The translations under genes and the position numbers were made by a program. Positions 36,080 to 44,915 of a DNA stretch of 64,000 nt are shown one piece after another. A model generated the notes under the pieces. That model ran no database searches. It had not been told where the DNA came from and saw only the letters and a list, made by a program, of their open reading frames with translations. Source of the stretch: Rhizobium aethiopicum (GTDB lineage: Bacteria; Pseudomonadota; Alphaproteobacteria; Rhizobiales; Rhizobiaceae); contig NZ_JACIFV010000022.1 in NCBI RefSeq assembly GCF_014197535.1, forward strand, positions 40,317 to 104,316, read 5' to 3'. How positions within the stretch are numbered: position 1 is the stretch's first letter; each line of letters starts with the position of its first letter.

Positions 36080-36605
36080 TTCCCTCTCCTGTTTTTAGCG
36101 CCGAAGGCGCCGTTTTCGATCTGAAACAAGCAATTGACGTGTCTGAGGAAACACCCAATGCCCCTTGGAGGGCCGCCAGCGAAGCCGGCCCCGAAAGCTC
36201 GATGGACCGAAAGCGGATCGCCTGCGGCCGGACTGCGCGCTTATCGGTGACCCGCACCGGACGCGCTGAAAATAATGGGAAAGCCGATGGATGCCTGAAT
36301 TCCATCGTCGGCCCGACAGGGCCGCTGGCATTCTGGCAGTCATCCTCGAAGCGGTTCCGGCTTCATTTTGCTGCCGGTTTTCGTGGGCTTCGAAACGCTG
36401 TTCCCTTTTACCGAATTAAGGCCAAAAAAATACCAATTGTCCAGACGAATTTTAACTTTTTGGCCCCAAAGGTTTCATTAAAAATTTTTATCAAGGAAAA
36501 TCAAATGGATAAAAAGGTGCAATTTCTCCACCGTTCCCACTTGGTAAATGGTATTTTTTTGGTATTGTATGAAAAACAGGTGGGAACGGCGTATTCGGAG
36601 GTCCG
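36080..36605. promoter_or_regulatory. Divergent regulatory region between the sugar SBP and kinase genes
   Basis: 526 bases with no gene. It holds half-sites of one motif: AATACCAA at about 36426-36433, TTGGTA near 36541 and two tandem TGGTATT at 36548-36566. AATACCAA and TTGGTATT are reverse complements, the pattern expected of a GntR/HutC dimer, and the regulator gene is 0.9 kb away. A perfect 10-bp inverted repeat, CCGTTCCCAC (36531-36540) and GTGGGAACGG (36580-36589), flanks the promoter-proximal part. The region is AT-rich at 36420-36575, unlike its neighbours. Confidence 0.5.
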
Positions 36606-37490
36606 ATGACAGAGCTTGCAATCGGCATAGATGGCGGCGGGACGAGCTGCCGGGCCGCGGTCGCGGACAGAAACGGCACTATCATTGGCCGCGGCAAATC
36701 AGGCCCGGCCAATATTCTGTCCGATCTGGAAAACTCTCTTCTCAATATTGCCGAATCCGCCCGGCTGGCACTCATTGATGCTGGGGTCGCCGCGGAAACC
36801 ATTTCCTCCGTCGCAGCGGTCGTCGGCGTCGCCGGCGCTAATGTCACGGATTATGGCCAGCGAATCGAAAAGGCCCTGCCCTTTGCCGAAGGCCGCGTTG
36901 TTACCGACGCGCTGATCGCCCTGCAGGGCGCGCTCGGCGATGCCGACGGCATCGTCGGCGCCTTCGGCACCGGCTCGGTCTATAACGCCCGGAAAGATGG
37001 TCGGCTGAACGGCATCGGCGGCTGGGGCTTCGTCGTTGGCGACCAGGCAAGCGGCGCTCGCCTGGGCCGCGACCTGATGGAACGATCGCTGCTCGCCCAT
37101 GACGGCGTGCGCCCGGCATCGCCGATGACTGAGGCGATCCTGGCGGAATATGGCGATGATCCCGAGCGCATCGTCGAATTTGCGCATTCGGCAAGACCGA
37201 CGGATTTTGCCCGTTATGCACCTGTTGTCTTCGAACATGCAACGAGCGGCGATGCGGTCGCGGTCGGCATCGTCACGGACGCGGCAACGGCGATCGGCGA
37301 AAGCCTTGAAGCGCTGCTCTGGCCCGGATGCCCGTCAATCTGCCTGCTTGGCGGTCTTGCGGAAGCCTATGAGCCCTGGCTTCCCCAACGCTACAGACAG
37401 CTGCTTGCCAAACCGAAAAACGATGCCCTTCACGGCGCGGTGGAACTTGCGGTCAAGCTCCTGAACGAGCGACAGCGAGGTGCGGCATGA
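36606..37490 (+). CDS. BadF/BadG/BcrA/BcrD-type sugar kinase, probable N-acetylglucosamine kinase
   Basis: 294 residues with the ASKHA actin-like fold: phosphate-1 loop LAIGIDGGGTSCRAAV at residues 4-19, then GAFGTGSVYNARKDG and GIGGWGFVVGDQASGARLG, typical of GlcNAc/glucosamine kinases of the BadF group. It would phosphorylate a sugar imported by the divergent ABC operon. It is translationally coupled to the next regulator gene (ATGA overlap at 37487-37490). Confidence 0.78.
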   Translation: MTELAIGIDGGGTSCRAAVADRNGTIIGRGKSGPANILSDLENSLLNIAESARLALIDAGVAAETISSVAAVVGVAGANVTDYGQRIEKALPFAEGRVVTDALIALQGALGDADGIVGAFGTGSVYNARKDGRLNGIGGWGFVVGDQASGARLGRDLMERSLLAHDGVRPASPMTEAILAEYGDDPERIVEFAHSARPTDFARYAPVVFEHATSGDAVAVGIVTDAATAIGESLEALLWPGCPSICLLGGLAEAYEPWLPQRYRQLLAKPKNDALHGAVELAVKLLNERQRGAA

Positions 37491-38251
37491 CCGACGATCT
37501 CGCCACAATCCTCTCCCTGGAACGCCTGCAGGCGGCCGGGACCGGCCCGCTCTACGTCAAGCTGCGCCGCACGCTCGAAGAGGCCGTGCGCGCCGGCACG
37601 CTTGGTCACGGCGACGCGCTCCCGCCGGAGCGCGACATCGCCGAACTTGCCGCCGTCAGCCGGGTCACCGTGCGCAAGGCGATCGACGAACTCGTCGCCG
37701 ACGGCCTGCTGGTGCGCCGCCACGGCTCGGGCACCTTTGTCGCCAAGCCGGTCTCCAGGGTCGAGCAGCGCCTGTCGCAGCTCACCTCTTTCACCGAAGA
37801 CATGGCGCGCCGCGGCATGTCCTCCCGCTCGGAATGGCTGCATAAGGGCATCCACACCCCCTCACCCGACGAGATGATGATCCTTGGCCTCGCCGCCGGC
37901 TTGAAGGTTTCGCGCCTCTCGCGCCTGCGCATCGCCGACGACCAGCCGCTGGCGATCGAGAACGCCAGCGTCTCCGGCGAATTCCTCCCCGATCCCTCCG
38001 CCGTCACCAATTCGCTCTACGCCGAACTCGAACGCCTCAACGTCCGTCCGGTCCGCGCCGTCCAGCGCATTTCGGCGACCAATATGAAGGAAGCCGATGC
38101 CCAGCTTCTCGGCGTCTCCGTGGGTGCGGCCGGCCTGTCGATCGAACGCATCTCCTATCTCGGCTCCGGCCGCGCCGTCGAATTCACCCGCTCGCTCTAT
38201 CGCGGCGACGCTTATGACTTCGTGGCCGAGCTGACGATCGGGGTGACATAA
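37487..38251 (+). CDS. GntR-family regulator, HutC subgroup (UTRA effector domain)
   Basis: 254 residues. Residues about 15-85 are the winged HTH (LPPERDIAELAAVSRVTVRKAIDEL and HGSGTFVAKP); the rest is a UTRA domain that binds phosphorylated sugars or amino acids. The overlap with the kinase gene links it to amino-sugar use; it probably binds the region 36420-36600 and represses both directions until a phosphosugar accumulates. The NagR/NagQ type is plausible but not proven. Confidence 0.85.
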   Translation: MTDDLATILSLERLQAAGTGPLYVKLRRTLEEAVRAGTLGHGDALPPERDIAELAAVSRVTVRKAIDELVADGLLVRRHGSGTFVAKPVSRVEQRLSQLTSFTEDMARRGMSSRSEWLHKGIHTPSPDEMMILGLAAGLKVSRLSRLRIADDQPLAIENASVSGEFLPDPSAVTNSLYAELERLNVRPVRAVQRISATNMKEADAQLLGVSVGAAGLSIERISYLGSGRAVEFTRSLYRGDAYDFVAELTIGVT

Positions 38252-38254
38252 GGC

Positions 38255-38656
38255 CTACCAGAAGCGGGCAATCCAAAGCTGATTTCCGGCGAGTTCATCG
38301 AAAATCGTGTCGGCGGAAATGATCGGTATCCCATTCTCTATGGCAGTCGCAGCGAGAAACCTGTCGAACGGATCACGGTGCGCCCAGTCCATCATGGCTG
38401 CCGCCAGACAGACATCCGGGGTCAATGCTGCTGCAATGGCGCCCTGCTCCTGCAGTAAGTCCGGCAGCCGGCCGACGAAAGGCTGCATCTCCGGCCATTT
38501 GCCGACACGCACTTTCTGCCCGATTTCAAACAGGGATATTGGACTGACAAGAATGGTCTCAGCCTTTTCAATCAGAGCGATCGCCTTGGCCGAGAGCCGC
38601 TTGTCGCCGGTCAACGACCATGCCCAGGCATGGGTGTCGAGCAGAAGCGAATTCAC
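38255..38656 (-). CDS. PIN-domain toxin (VapC-like)
   Basis: 133 residues from a GTG (38656) overlapping the antitoxin stop. The PIN acidic residues are present: Asp7 in LLLDTHAWAW, Glu44 in ISLFEIGQK, Asp in HRDPFDRFLAATA and Asp in ISADTIFDEL. It probably is a site-specific RNase inhibited by the upstream protein. All key residues are intact, so the toxin looks functional. Confidence 0.87.
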   Translation of the reverse strand: MNSLLLDTHAWAWSLTGDKRLSAKAIALIEKAETILVSPISLFEIGQKVRVGKWPEMQPFVGRLPDLLQEQGAIAAALTPDVCLAAAMMDWAHRDPFDRFLAATAIENGIPIISADTIFDELAGNQLWIARFW

Positions 38657-38886
38657 TCGATTCCTTCCCAGGCCGCGACTTCACTTTCGTCAATGGGCTC
38701 AAAAAAGTCCGGCCCATCTCCAGCAACCTGCCCTTTGAGCAGACCGATCTTGAAGGAAGACTGCACAATCGGAATAATCTTCACGACAGGCTTGCGTCCC
38801 TTGGCGATCACCACTTCCTCACCAGAAAGGGCGGCATCGATCAATTTCGACAGATTGGTCTTTGCGGCATGAATGGTCACTTGCAT
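38653..38886 (-). CDS. Phd/YefM-type antitoxin
   Basis: 77 residues from ATG 38886, preceded by GAGG; ATG 38898 is also in frame but its Shine-Dalgarno is poorer and it would nearly touch the operator. MQVTIHAAKTNLSKLIDAALSGEEVVIAKGRKPVVKI is the canonical Phd/YefM DNA-binding half, shown here only in parts of it; the acidic C-terminus (DESEVAAWEGIE) would wrap the toxin. It overlaps the toxin gene. Confidence 0.87.
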   Translation of the reverse strand: MQVTIHAAKTNLSKLIDAALSGEEVVIAKGRKPVVKIIPIVQSSFKIGLLKGQVAGDGPDFFEPIDESEVAAWEGIE

Positions 38887-38898
38887 CGCAGCCCTCAT

Positions 38899-38913
38899 TA
38901 GCTAACTTGGCTA
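38899..38913. promoter_or_regulatory. Predicted autoregulatory operator of the toxin-antitoxin pair
   Basis: TAGCTAACTTGGCTA is an imperfect 15-bp palindrome (TAGC/GCTA arms with AA and TT inside), 12 bases upstream of the antitoxin start. Phd-type antitoxins usually bind such a palindrome to repress their own operon. Inference from position and symmetry. Confidence 0.5.
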
Positions 38914-38985
38914 AGGATAACATGCCGCGCTCAAATCCGCTATCGAATTCAAACAGTCTGACCACGGATATTATCAAGCCATATC

Positions 38986-39024
38986 AAAAGCATGAAGCCG
39001 GAAAGTGAATCACTTTCCGCCTTC
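38986..39024 (-). terminator. Hairpin terminator downstream of metH
   Basis: A 14-bp stem with one mismatch: 38994-39007 (GAAGCCGGAAAGTG) and 39011-39024, loop AAT, with AAAA at 38986-38989 giving a short U-tract on the minus strand. It lies 42 bases past the metH stop. Confidence 0.65.
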
Positions 39025-39066
39025 ATTGTTTCTTGATTCATCACATTAAGAACGGCGAACGCATCT

Positions 39067-42000
39067 CTACGCCGCGTCGTCGATCTCCTCGTCCGTCTTG
39101 CGCGGCACATAGTTCAGCACCGGCCCGAGCCAGCGCTCGACTTCGGAAACCTCCATGCCCTTACGCTTGGCATAGTCTTCCACCTGGTCGCGCTCCACCT
39201 TGGCGACGCCGAAATAATAGGAGTCGGGGTGGCCGATATAGATGCCGGAGACCGATGAGCCGGGCCACATCGCATAGCTCTCCGTCAGCTTCACGCCAGC
39301 GGCGTTTTCCGCATCGAGCAGCTTGAAGAGCGTTGCTTTTTCCGTGTGGTCGGGCTGAGCGGGATAACCGGGCGCCGGACGGATGCCCGCATAGGCTTCG
39401 CCGATGAGATCCTCGTTGCTGAGGTGCTCGTCTCTTGCATAGCCCCAATATTCGCGCCGCACCTGCTCATGCATGCGCTCGGCAAAGGCTTCGGCGAAGC
39501 GGTCGGCCAGCGCCTTGACGAGGATCGAGGAATAGTCGTCATTCGACCGTTCGAACCGTTCGGCGATGGCGATTTCCTCGATACCGGCCGTCACCACGAA
39601 GCCGCCGACATAATCCTGCACGCCGCTCGTGACAGGCGCCACGAAGTCCGACAGCGCCACATTCGCCCGCCCGTCCCGCTTCGAAAGCTGCTGGCGCAGC
39701 GTATAGAAAGTGGCAAGCTCCTTGCTGCGGCTTTCGTCGGTGAACAGGCGGATGTCGTCGCCGACGGCGCCGGCCGGCCAGAAGCCGATGACGGCGCGCG
39801 GGCGGAACCACTTCTCGTCGATGATCTTCTTGAGCATGGCCTGCGCATCGGCCCAGAGCGCACGCGCCGCCTCGCCCTGCTTCTCGTCTTCGAGAATGGC
39901 AGGGAAACGGCCGCGCAGTTCCCAGGTCTGGAAGAACGGCGTCCAGTCGATATATCTGGCAAGCTCGGCCAGATCGTAATCCTCGAACACCCGTGTGCCG
40001 AAGAACTCGGGCTTCGTCGGCTTGTAAGCCGACCAATCGACCTTATGCGCATTCTCGCGAGCCCGCGACAGAGGCAGGCGTACCTTCTCCGCTTCGCTGC
40101 GGGCATGCGCGGCGGCCACCTTGGCATATTCGGCTCTTACATCGTCGACATAGCCCTGCCGCGTTTCCGGCGAGAGCAGCGCCGAGACGACGCCGACGGC
40201 GCGACTCGCATCGGTGACGTAGACCGCCTGGCCCTTGTTGTAGCCAGGATGGATCTTCACCGCCGTATGCACGCGGCTGGTCGTGGCGCCGCCGATCAGG
40301 AGCGGAATCTCGAAGCCCTGCCGTTCCATCTCGGACGCAACATGCACCATCTCGTCGAGCGACGGCGTGATCAGACCGGAAAGGCCGATGACATCGACCT
40401 TTTCGGCGATCGCCGTTTCAAGGATCTTCGTCGCCGGCACCATGACGCCAAGGTCGACGATCTCGTAATTGTTGCAAGCGAGCACGACGCCGACGATATT
40501 CTTGCCGATATCGTGCACGTCACCCTTGACGGTCGCCATCAGGATCTTGCCGGCCGATTGACGATCGTCGCCACCGGTGAGGCGCTTTTCCTCTTCCATG
40601 TAGGGAAGCAGGACGGCAACGGCCTGCTTCATGACGCGCGCCGACTTGACCACCTGCGGCAGGAACATCTTGCCCGAGCCGAACAGGTCGCCGACCACGT
40701 TCATGCCGGCCATCAGCGGTCCTTCGATGACGTGCAGCGGCCGGGCGGCCTGCTGCCGCGCCTCCTCGGTATCGGCCTCGATATATTCGGTGATGCCGTT
40801 GACCAGCGCATGCTCGAGACGCCTCTCAACGCTCCATTCGCGCCAGGAGAGATCCTGGACACGACCCTCCTTTGCCCCGGCACCACGGAAACGCTCGGCC
40901 ACTTCGAGCAGCCGTTCGGTGCTGTCGGCACGGCGGTTCAGCACTACGTCCTCGCAGGCCTCGCGCAGTTCGGGATCGATGTTGTCGTAGACGGCGAGTT
41001 GGCCGGCATTGACGATGCCCATGTCCATGCCGGCCTGGATGGCGTGGTAGAGGAACACGGCATGCATCGCCTCGCGCACCGGCTCGTTGCCGCGGAACGA
41101 GAAAGACAGGTTGGAGACGCCGCCGGAGATATGCACGAGCGGCATGCGCTGACGGATCGTCCGCGTCGCCTCGATGAAGTCGACGCCGTAATTATTGTGC
41201 TCTTCGATGCCGGTCGCGACCGCGAAGATGTTCGGGTCGAAGATAATGTCCTCGGGCGGGAACCCGATCTTCTCAGTCAGCAGCTTATAGGCGCGCTCGC
41301 AGATTTCCACCTTGCGCTCATAGCTGTCGGCCTGTCCCGTTTCGTCGAAGGCCATGACGACGACGGCCGCACCATAATTGCGCAAGAGCCGCGCCTGGGC
41401 GAGGAAGTTCTCCTCGCCTTCCTTCAGCGAGATCGAGTTGACGATCGGCTTGCCCTGCACCCGCTTCAGGCCGGATTCGATGATCGAGAATTTCGACGAG
41501 TCGATCATCACAGGCACGCGGGCGATGTCGGGCTCGGCGGCGATCAGGTTGAGGAACTCGACCATCGCCTTTTCGGAATCGATCAGGCCCTCGTCCATGT
41601 TGATGTCGATCACCTGCGCACCGTTCTCGACCTGGTCGCGCGCGACATCGAGTGCCGCCGTGTAATCGGCATTGGTGATCAGCTTGCGGAATTTTGCCGA
41701 GCCGGTGACGTTGGTGCGCTCGCCGACATTGACGAAAGGAATGTCCTTGGTCAGCTCGAAGGGTTCGAGACCCGACAGCGACATAAACGGGCGATGCTCG
41801 GGAATCGGGCGCGGCTTGTATTTCGCCACCGTCTCGGCGATCGCCCTGATATGTTCCGGCGTCGAGCCGCAGCAGCCGCCGACGATGTTGACCAGGCCTT
41901 CACGGGCGAAGCTGTCGATCTGCGCCGCCATCAGCTCCGGCGTTTCGTCGTACTGGCCGAACTCGTTCGGCAGGCCGGCATTCGGATAGGCGCAGATAAA

Positions 42001-42840
42001 GGTATCGGCAACGCCCGAAAGCTCCTGCAGGTGCGGGCGCATCGCGTTAGCCCCGAGGGCGCAGTTCAACCCGATCGTGAAGGGATTGGCATGGCGCACC
42101 GAGTTCCAGAAGGCCGACGGCGTCTGGCCGGAGAGTGTGCGGCCGGACAGGTCGGTGATCGTGCCGGAGATCATCACCGGCAGGCGCACGCCCTTGGCCG
42201 CGAAGCGCTCCTCGCAGGCAAAGATCGCCGCCTTGGCGTTCAGCGTGTCGAAGATCGTCTCGATCAGGATGATGTCGGCGCCCCCGTCGATCAGCCCGTC
42301 GATCTGCTCGCCATAGGCGTCACGCAGATCGTCGAAGGTGACGGCGCGGAAACCGGGATTGTTGACGTCGGGCGAGATCGAGGCAGTACGGTTGGTCGGG
42401 CCGATGGCGCCGGCGACGAAGCGGCGGCGGCCGTCCTCGCGCTCGGCGCGGATTGCTGCCCGGCGCACGATCTCGGCACCTTCCTTGTTGAGGTCGTAGA
42501 CGGCGCCTTCCATCTGGTAATCGGCCTGGGCGATGCGGGTCGAGGAGAAGGTATTGGTCTCGAGGATATCGGCGCCGGCCTTGGCGTATTTGTAATGGAT
42601 CTCTTCGATCGCATCCGGCTGGGTCAGGATCAGAAGGTCATTGTTGCCCTTCTGATGGCAGGCGCAACCGATGAAGCGGGTTCCGCGGAACTGGTCTTCG
42701 TCATAGCCGAGACCCTGGATCTGCGTGCCCATGGCGCCGTCGAGAACAAGGATGCGCTCGCTCGCGGCTTTCTTCAAAGCGGCGAAAACTTCACTGCCGT
42801 CACGCTTGCCCGTTTCCGGACCAAAGAGAGTATAAAACAC
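39067..42840 (-). CDS. metH: Cobalamin-dependent methionine synthase
   Basis: Transfers a methyl group from methyl-tetrahydrofolate, made by MetF, to homocysteine via methylcobalamin. 1257 residues and all four modules: homocysteine-binding (about 10-330, Zn ligands Cys near 258 in GLNCALGA, Cys323 and Cys324 in GGCCGST), pterin-binding (about 355-620), cobalamin-binding (about 645-885, axial ligand His776 in DVHDIGKN) and activation domain (about 900-1250). I chose GTG 42840, with AAGGAG seven bases upstream; the longer frame to 42882 would run into the operator. A second SahR-type palindrome lies upstream at 42881-42900. No B12 riboswitch was seen. Confidence 0.95.
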   Translation of the reverse strand: MFYTLFGPETGKRDGSEVFAALKKAASERILVLDGAMGTQIQGLGYDEDQFRGTRFIGCACHQKGNNDLLILTQPDAIEEIHYKYAKAGADILETNTFSSTRIAQADYQMEGAVYDLNKEGAEIVRRAAIRAEREDGRRRFVAGAIGPTNRTASISPDVNNPGFRAVTFDDLRDAYGEQIDGLIDGGADIILIETIFDTLNAKAAIFACEERFAAKGVRLPVMISGTITDLSGRTLSGQTPSAFWNSVRHANPFTIGLNCALGANAMRPHLQELSGVADTFICAYPNAGLPNEFGQYDETPELMAAQIDSFAREGLVNIVGGCCGSTPEHIRAIAETVAKYKPRPIPEHRPFMSLSGLEPFELTKDIPFVNVGERTNVTGSAKFRKLITNADYTAALDVARDQVENGAQVIDINMDEGLIDSEKAMVEFLNLIAAEPDIARVPVMIDSSKFSIIESGLKRVQGKPIVNSISLKEGEENFLAQARLLRNYGAAVVVMAFDETGQADSYERKVEICERAYKLLTEKIGFPPEDIIFDPNIFAVATGIEEHNNYGVDFIEATRTIRQRMPLVHISGGVSNLSFSFRGNEPVREAMHAVFLYHAIQAGMDMGIVNAGQLAVYDNIDPELREACEDVVLNRRADSTERLLEVAERFRGAGAKEGRVQDLSWREWSVERRLEHALVNGITEYIEADTEEARQQAARPLHVIEGPLMAGMNVVGDLFGSGKMFLPQVVKSARVMKQAVAVLLPYMEEEKRLTGGDDRQSAGKILMATVKGDVHDIGKNIVGVVLACNNYEIVDLGVMVPATKILETAIAEKVDVIGLSGLITPSLDEMVHVASEMERQGFEIPLLIGGATTSRVHTAVKIHPGYNKGQAVYVTDASRAVGVVSALLSPETRQGYVDDVRAEYAKVAAAHARSEAEKVRLPLSRARENAHKVDWSAYKPTKPEFFGTRVFEDYDLAELARYIDWTPFFQTWELRGRFPAILEDEKQGEAARALWADAQAMLKKIIDEKWFRPRAVIGFWPAGAVGDDIRLFTDESRSKELATFYTLRQQLSKRDGRANVALSDFVAPVTSGVQDYVGGFVVTAGIEEIAIAERFERSNDDYSSILVKALADRFAEAFAERMHEQVRREYWGYARDEHLSNEDLIGEAYAGIRPAPGYPAQPDHTEKATLFKLLDAENAAGVKLTESYAMWPGSSVSGIYIGHPDSYYFGVAKVERDQVEDYAKRKGMEVSEVERWLGPVLNYVPRKTDEEIDDAA

Positions 42841-42880
42841 GGGAGGGCTCCTTGACGTCGTAAGACCAGACTTCCAGATC

Positions 42881-42900
42881 ACATAAAGATATCTTTATGT
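42881..42900. promoter_or_regulatory. Predicted SahR operator in front of metH
   Basis: ACATAAAGATATCTTTATGT is a perfect 20-bp palindrome whose inner 16 bases are identical to the site upstream of sahR-metF. It ends 40 bases upstream of the metH GTG start, a normal place for a repressor site. It also lies 109 bases upstream of the divergent isomerase gene at 43009. Confidence 0.78.
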
Positions 42901-43008
42901 CAATATATGCCGGTCAATTTCGTGCTTTGCGAGCCTTGCCCGATGACAGGCCCGCGCGAGGTCTATATAGGCCTTTGCTAGGCTTGTGCACGAAATCGGA
43001 GGAGTATC

Positions 43009-44268
43009 ATGGCACCCGCAATCGGCAACGCCGCGCTTGGAAACTGGACAAGCCGCGCCTATCACCGCAGCTGGCTGCTGGCGCAGGCAAATGGCCTTTT
43101 CGATTTCTTCCAGCACGATTCGATCAATCCCAAGGGTGGCTTCTACGATCTCGACGACACCGGCAGGCCTCTCGATGCCGAGGGCCAGGTGCGCGGCATC
43201 CATATTGCGGCGCGCGCGGTCCATTGTTTCTCGATCGGCGCCCTGCTCGGCCGTCCCGGCGCCTCCGACGTCGTCGATCACGGCATGGACTATCTCTGGA
43301 ACCACTATCGTGACCGCAAGAACGGTGGCTATTTCTGGTCGCTCGACAATAACGGTCCGGTTGATTCCAACAAGCAGGGCTACGGCCACGCTTTCGTCCT
43401 GCTTGCCGCCTCCTCGGCAAAGACGATCGGCCATCCGCTGGCCGACGGCATGCTGGCCGATATCACCGAGATCCTGAACACGAAGTTCTGGGAACCGCGC
43501 CACGGCGCGATCGCCGAGGAATTCACCGCCGACTGGCAGCCGCTCGACGGCGGCGCCTATCGCGGCCAGAATTCCAACATGCACCTGACCGAGGCGCTGA
43601 TGGCCGCCTTCGAAGCCACCGGCGACAGGGATTACCTCGCCAAGGCCGAAAGCATCGCCGATCTCGTCATCCGCCGTGCGGCCGGTTCGGTCGACTGGCG
43701 CGTCGCCGAACATTTCGACGCCGAATGGAACCTCAATAAGGATTACTATCATCCGAACGAAATGTTCCGCCCAGCCGGCACGACACCCGGCCATTGGTTG
43801 GAATGGGCCCGCCTCATCCTGCAGCTCTGGGCGCTCGGCGGCAAGCGCATCGCCTGGATGCCGGATGCCGCGAAAGCCCTTTTCGAGCAATCCATGGCGC
43901 TCGGCTGGGATAACGACAAGGGCGGCTTCTTCTACACGCTCGACTGGGCGGATAAACCGGCCAAGCGCAACAAGCTGTGGTGGCCGGCCTGCGAGGGTGC
44001 GGCTGCCGCGCATTTCCTCAACGAACACTTGCCGAGCGACTATCACGAGGAATGTTACCGCAAGATCTGGAACGTGATCGAACGCGCCTTCATAGACCAT
44101 AGGAATGGCGGCTGGCATGAGGAACTGACGGAAGATTTGGTTCCCTCGCACGCGCTCTTTCCTGGCAAAGGCGATATCTACCACGCCCTGCAGGCCTGCC
44201 TCATTCCGCTTTTCCCGGCAACGGGCAGCCTGACGAAAGGCATCACTGACGCCGGCGGCAGGCTCTGA
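43009..44268 (+). CDS. AGE-family epimerase/isomerase (D-mannose isomerase/YihS-like)
   Basis: 419 residues of the N-acylglucosamine 2-epimerase family with the (alpha/alpha)6 barrel. Signature stretches are GGFYDLDDTG, RGQNSNMHLTEALMAAFEATGD, PGHWLEWARLIL and WWPACEGAAAA. The set matches aldose-ketose isomerases (mannose isomerase or sulfoquinovose isomerase) better than true GlcNAc epimerases. ATG 43009 follows GGAGGAG. It is divergent from metH but its function is not tied to methionine metabolism. A perfect palindrome CGGCCGGCGCCGGCCG lies just past its stop. Confidence 0.82.
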   Translation: MAPAIGNAALGNWTSRAYHRSWLLAQANGLFDFFQHDSINPKGGFYDLDDTGRPLDAEGQVRGIHIAARAVHCFSIGALLGRPGASDVVDHGMDYLWNHYRDRKNGGYFWSLDNNGPVDSNKQGYGHAFVLLAASSAKTIGHPLADGMLADITEILNTKFWEPRHGAIAEEFTADWQPLDGGAYRGQNSNMHLTEALMAAFEATGDRDYLAKAESIADLVIRRAAGSVDWRVAEHFDAEWNLNKDYYHPNEMFRPAGTTPGHWLEWARLILQLWALGGKRIAWMPDAAKALFEQSMALGWDNDKGGFFYTLDWADKPAKRNKLWWPACEGAAAAHFLNEHLPSDYHEECYRKIWNVIERAFIDHRNGGWHEELTEDLVPSHALFPGKGDIYHALQACLIPLFPATGSLTKGITDAGGRL

Positions 44269-44332
44269 CGGCTGTTTCAGCGGCCGGCGCCGGCCGTCCG
44301 GCGCTCGGATTGTTCCGGCAGATGCGGCCGCG

Positions 44333-44827
44333 TCACAGCGGAGAGAGCCGCAACGTATCCAGATCTTTCGCCAGCATCAGCGCCAGGGCTTCGACCACAA
44401 GATTGTGGTCGTCGCGCTGCGGCAGGCCGGAGACGGTGACGGCGCCGATGCAGCCGGTACCCTTGACGTTGATCGGAAAACTGCCGCCATGCGGCGCATA
44501 ATCGGCGCCATCAAGCCCGTTGTCCTCGACGGTCTTGCCGTCCTTGCTAAGCTTCAGGCCGGAGGCATAGCTGCTGCGGAAATAGCGCAGCACCATGTTG
44601 CGCTTACGGCGCACCCAGTTGACGTTGTCGGGTGTCACACCCGGGAGTGCGGCATAGAAGACCGGCATCGAATGCAGAGTCACGTCGATGGCAATGCCGA
44701 GGCCGCGCTCGCTGGCGAGTTCCTGCAGAAGCTTGCCGAGCTGCCAGGCAGTGGTGAGATCGAAGGCGTCGAAGCTCAGCGCCTTTTCCTGCTCGGCGAT
44801 CCGGCTGAGATCGTTGTCGATTGTCAT
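44333..44827 (-). CDS. UPF0303 (DUF336/HbpS-like) protein
   Basis: 164 residues, single domain. It matches the GlcG/HbpS-like UPF0303 group: DLTTAWQLGKLLQELASERG, ALPGVTPDNVNWVRRKRN and APHGGSFPINVKGTGCIGAVTVSGL. Members bind heme or other small ligands in characterised cases, but the cellular role of UPF0303 is unknown. It stands alone between a convergent gene and the racemase operon end. Confidence 0.8.
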   Translation of the reverse strand: MTIDNDLSRIAEQEKALSFDAFDLTTAWQLGKLLQELASERGLGIAIDVTLHSMPVFYAALPGVTPDNVNWVRRKRNMVLRYFRSSYASGLKLSKDGKTVEDNGLDGADYAPHGGSFPINVKGTGCIGAVTVSGLPQRDDHNLVVEALALMLAKDLDTLRLSPL

Positions 44828-44915
44828 GATAGGCGCTCCTCTCCCGCAATGATCCGCTGCAGACCATTCTCATCAGGAGAGAAAAAGTAAAGCAAAACTT
44901 GGACCTACCCTGATG

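Noticed and set aside
39346..42855. 1169-codon plus-strand ORF opposite metH
   Set aside because: It is the antisense of a clear methionine synthase; its length comes from the GC-rich third positions of metH.
42841..43008. Possible B12 riboswitch before metH
   Set aside because: The 5' leader from operator to start is only 40 bases; no B12-box sequence is visible.
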